From Pelomonas sp. SE-A7 (GTDB taxonomy: Bacteria; Pseudomonadota; Gammaproteobacteria; Burkholderiales; Burkholderiaceae_C), in assembly GCF_030345705.1 (NCBI RefSeq), contig NZ_JAUASW010000003.1, positions 496,001-560,000 on the forward strand: 64,000 nucleotides of DNA, read 5' to 3'. The notes below the pieces were generated by a model that was given only the letters and a program-made list of their open reading frames with translations, was not told the origin of the DNA and did no database searches. Both the position numbers and the translations under genes were made by a program. The stretch's first letter is position 1; every line of letters starts with the position of its first letter. Shown in pieces: positions 62,297 through 64,000 of the stretch.

Positions 62297-64000
62297 ATGC
62301 TTTATCCCAAGGAATTCGATGTCATCGTCGTCGGTGGTGGCCACGCCGGCACCGAGGCCGCGCTGGCCGCGGCGCGGATGGGCGCCAGCACCCTGCTGCT
62401 GACCCACAACATCGAGACCCTGGGCCAGATGAGCTGCAACCCGTCGATAGGCGGCATAGGCAAGGGCCACCTGGTCAAGGAAGTGGACGCGCTGGGCGGT
62501 GCCATGGCCGCGGCCACCGACGAGTCGGGCATCCAGTTCCGCATCCTCAACGGCTCCAAAGGCCCGGCCGTGCGAGCCACCCGCGCCCAGGCCGACCGGG
62601 TGCTCTACAAGGCCGCGATCCGCCATCGGCTTGAGAACCAACCGAACCTGATGCTGTTCCAGCAGGCGGTGGACGACCTGATGGTCGAGGGCGACCGTGT
62701 GGTCGGTGCCGTCACCCAGAGCGGCCTGCGCTTCCGCGCCCGCGCCGTGGTGCTGACCGCCGGCACCTTCCTGGATGGCCGCATCCACATCGGCCTGGAG
62801 AACTTCAGCGCCGGCCGCGCCGGCGACCCGCCGGCGGTCTCGCTGTCCGGCCGGCTCAAGGAGCTGAAGCTGCCCCAGGGCCGGCTCAAGACCGGCACGC
62901 CGCCGCGCATCGATGGCCGCACGATCGACTTCTCGCGCTGCGAGGAGCAGCCCGGCGACCTGGACCCGATCCCGGTGTTCAGCTTCATGGGCTCGGCCGC
63001 CCAGCATCCCAAGCAGCTGCCCTGCTGGATCACGCACACCAACGAACGCACCCACGAGATCATCCGCTCAGGCTTTGACCGCAGCCCGATGTTCACCGGC
63101 GTGATCGAGGGCGTGGGCCCGCGCTACTGCCCGTCCATAGAAGACAAGATCAACCGCTTCGCCGACAAGGACAGCCACCAGATCTTCCTGGAGCCCGAGG
63201 GTCTGACGACCCACGAGTTCTACCCGAACGGCATCTCCACCTCCCTGCCCTTCGACATCCAGCTGGCGGCCGTCCGTTCCATCCCCGGCCTGGAAAACGC
63301 CCACATCCTGCGGCCCGGCTACGCCATCGAGTACGACTACTTCGACCCGCGCGAGCTGAAGAGCACATTTGAGACCCGGGCCATCAACGGCCTGTTTTTC
63401 GCCGGCCAGATCAACGGCACGACCGGCTACGAGGAGGCGGCCGCCCAGGGCCTGTTCGCCGGCCTGAATGCCGCGCTGCAGGTCCAGGGCCGTGAAGCCT
63501 GGCTGCCCGGCCGCGACCAGGCCTACCTGGGCGTGCTGGTCGACGACCTGATCACCAAGGGCGTGACCGAGCCCTACCGCATGTTCACCAGCCGGGCCGA
63601 GTTCCGGCTGCAGCTGCGCGAAGACAACGCCGACCTGCGCCTGACCGAGGCCGGCCGCGAGCTGGGCCTGGTGGACGACGCCCGCTGGGACGCCTTCAAC
63701 CGCAAGCGCGATGCTGTTTCACGTGAAACAGAGAAGCTGAAGTCGAGCTTTGTTCACCCGGGCATCCTGCCGGCGGCCGACGCCGAGCGTCTGGTCGGCA
63801 AGGCGCTGGAGCGTGAATACACCTTCATCGACCTGCTGCGCCGACCCGGCGTGGGCTACGACACCCTGGCCGAGGTGGCCGCCATCGCCCGCCCGGAAAT
63901 GCGGATCTCTCGCTCAGCCCTGCATGAAGAGCTGGGCCAGACCCTGGCCGATGCCGTGGTCGAGCTGGTCGAGACCAGCATCAAATACGCCGGCTACATC
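62297..64000 (+). CDS. mnmG: tRNA uridine 5-carboxymethylaminomethyl modification enzyme MnmG (partial, 3' end beyond window)
   Basis: 568 residues are present of about 630. FAD-dependent partner of MnmE in modifying U34 of tRNAs. FAD motif DVIVVGGGHAGTEAALAAAR at the start, then SCNPSIGGIGKGHLVKEVDA, GRLKTGTPPRIDG, the Cys-containing PRYCPSIEDKINRF, and GQINGTTGYEEAAAQGL. C-terminal helical domain begins before the edge. The gene carries a perfect parS site at 63715-63730 within codons for AVSRET. In related bacteria rsmG, parA and parB commonly follow; that cannot be checked here. Confidence 0.97.
   Translation, partial: MLYPKEFDVIVVGGGHAGTEAALAAARMGASTLLLTHNIETLGQMSCNPSIGGIGKGHLVKEVDALGGAMAAATDESGIQFRILNGSKGPAVRATRAQADRVLYKAAIRHRLENQPNLMLFQQAVDDLMVEGDRVVGAVTQSGLRFRARAVVLTAGTFLDGRIHIGLENFSAGRAGDPPAVSLSGRLKELKLPQGRLKTGTPPRIDGRTIDFSRCEEQPGDLDPIPVFSFMGSAAQHPKQLPCWITHTNERTHEIIRSGFDRSPMFTGVIEGVGPRYCPSIEDKINRFADKDSHQIFLEPEGLTTHEFYPNGISTSLPFDIQLAAVRSIPGLENAHILRPGYAIEYDYFDPRELKSTFETRAINGLFFAGQINGTTGYEEAAAQGLFAGLNAALQVQGREAWLPGRDQAYLGVLVDDLITKGVTEPYRMFTSRAEFRLQLREDNADLRLTEAGRELGLVDDARWDAFNRKRDAVSRETEKLKSSFVHPGILPAADAERLVGKALEREYTFIDLLRRPGVGYDTLAEVAAIARPEMRISRSALHEELGQTLADAVVELVETSIKYAGYI
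63715..63730. promoter_or_regulatory. parS centromere-like site (ParB-binding) inside mnmG
   Basis: TGTTTCACGTGAAACA is a perfect 16-bp palindrome and matches the bacterial parS consensus TGTTNCACGTGAAACA exactly. It lies in frame within mnmG, about 24.6 kb right of the origin DnaA box. ParB loading here would organise segregation of the newly replicated origin region. Confidence 0.95.

Overview
The window is high-GC chromosomal DNA (roughly two thirds G+C by eye) from a betaproteobacterium of the order Burkholderiales, probably near Roseateles, Pelomonas, Mitsuaria or Rubrivivax. The evidence is the replication-origin gene order (mnmE, yidC, yidD, rnpA, rpmH, origin, dnaA, dnaN, gyrB), the RnpA insertion typical of this group, and the overall gene content. 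The genus is an inference. There are no rRNA or tRNA genes, insertion sequences, prophage or CRISPR.

Layout. 1-4.8 kb: a truncated periplasmic solute-binding protein, an unknown exported protein, a secreted metallo-beta-lactamase-fold hydrolase and a DUF885 peptidase-like protein, all on the minus strand. 5.0-10.7 kb: a complete branched-chain amino acid type ABC importer (ATPases, binding protein, permeases) followed by a catalase-fold protein. 10.7-16.1 kb: YebC-family protein, two more solute-binding proteins, UbiA and a GGDEF protein. 16.3-23.9 kb: a FecI sigma factor, FecR, a TonB-dependent receptor with two STN-like domains, and a secreted zinc metalloprotease. 23.9-31.2 kb: AAA ATPase, TPR membrane protein, small membrane protein, a second ECF sigma factor, a Pro-Ala repeat lipoprotein and a Ser/Thr kinase. 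31.1-34.5 kb: oxidoreductase, small secreted protein, apt and a lipoprotein AGE-fold protein.

34.5-44.5 kb is the origin region. Leftward genes are on the minus strand and rightward genes on the plus strand, as expected for bidirectional replication from about 39.1 kb. A perfect parS site lies inside mnmG at 63.7 kb, so origin and centromere are both present, about 24.6 kb apart.

44.5-57.0 kb: an ECF41 sigma factor and its carboxymuconolactone decarboxylase partner, each preceded by an exact TGTCACA-N16-CGTC promoter; a K+ channel; a TTG-start solute-binding protein; a large beta-propeller GGDEF sensor; a thioredoxin-fold protein; a MaoC hydratase; and a peptidase S33 plus NatAB-type ABC exporter operon closed by a strong terminator.

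57.0-61.9 kb is the most interesting part: a LuxR-type regulator without a LuxI, a 55-residue double-glycine-leader peptide with a Gly-rich core, an HlyD-like adaptor and a C39-peptidase ABC exporter. Matching lux-box-like elements precede luxR and the peptide gene. It looks like a compact, quorum-sensing-type regulated secreted-peptide system. The window ends in mnmG.
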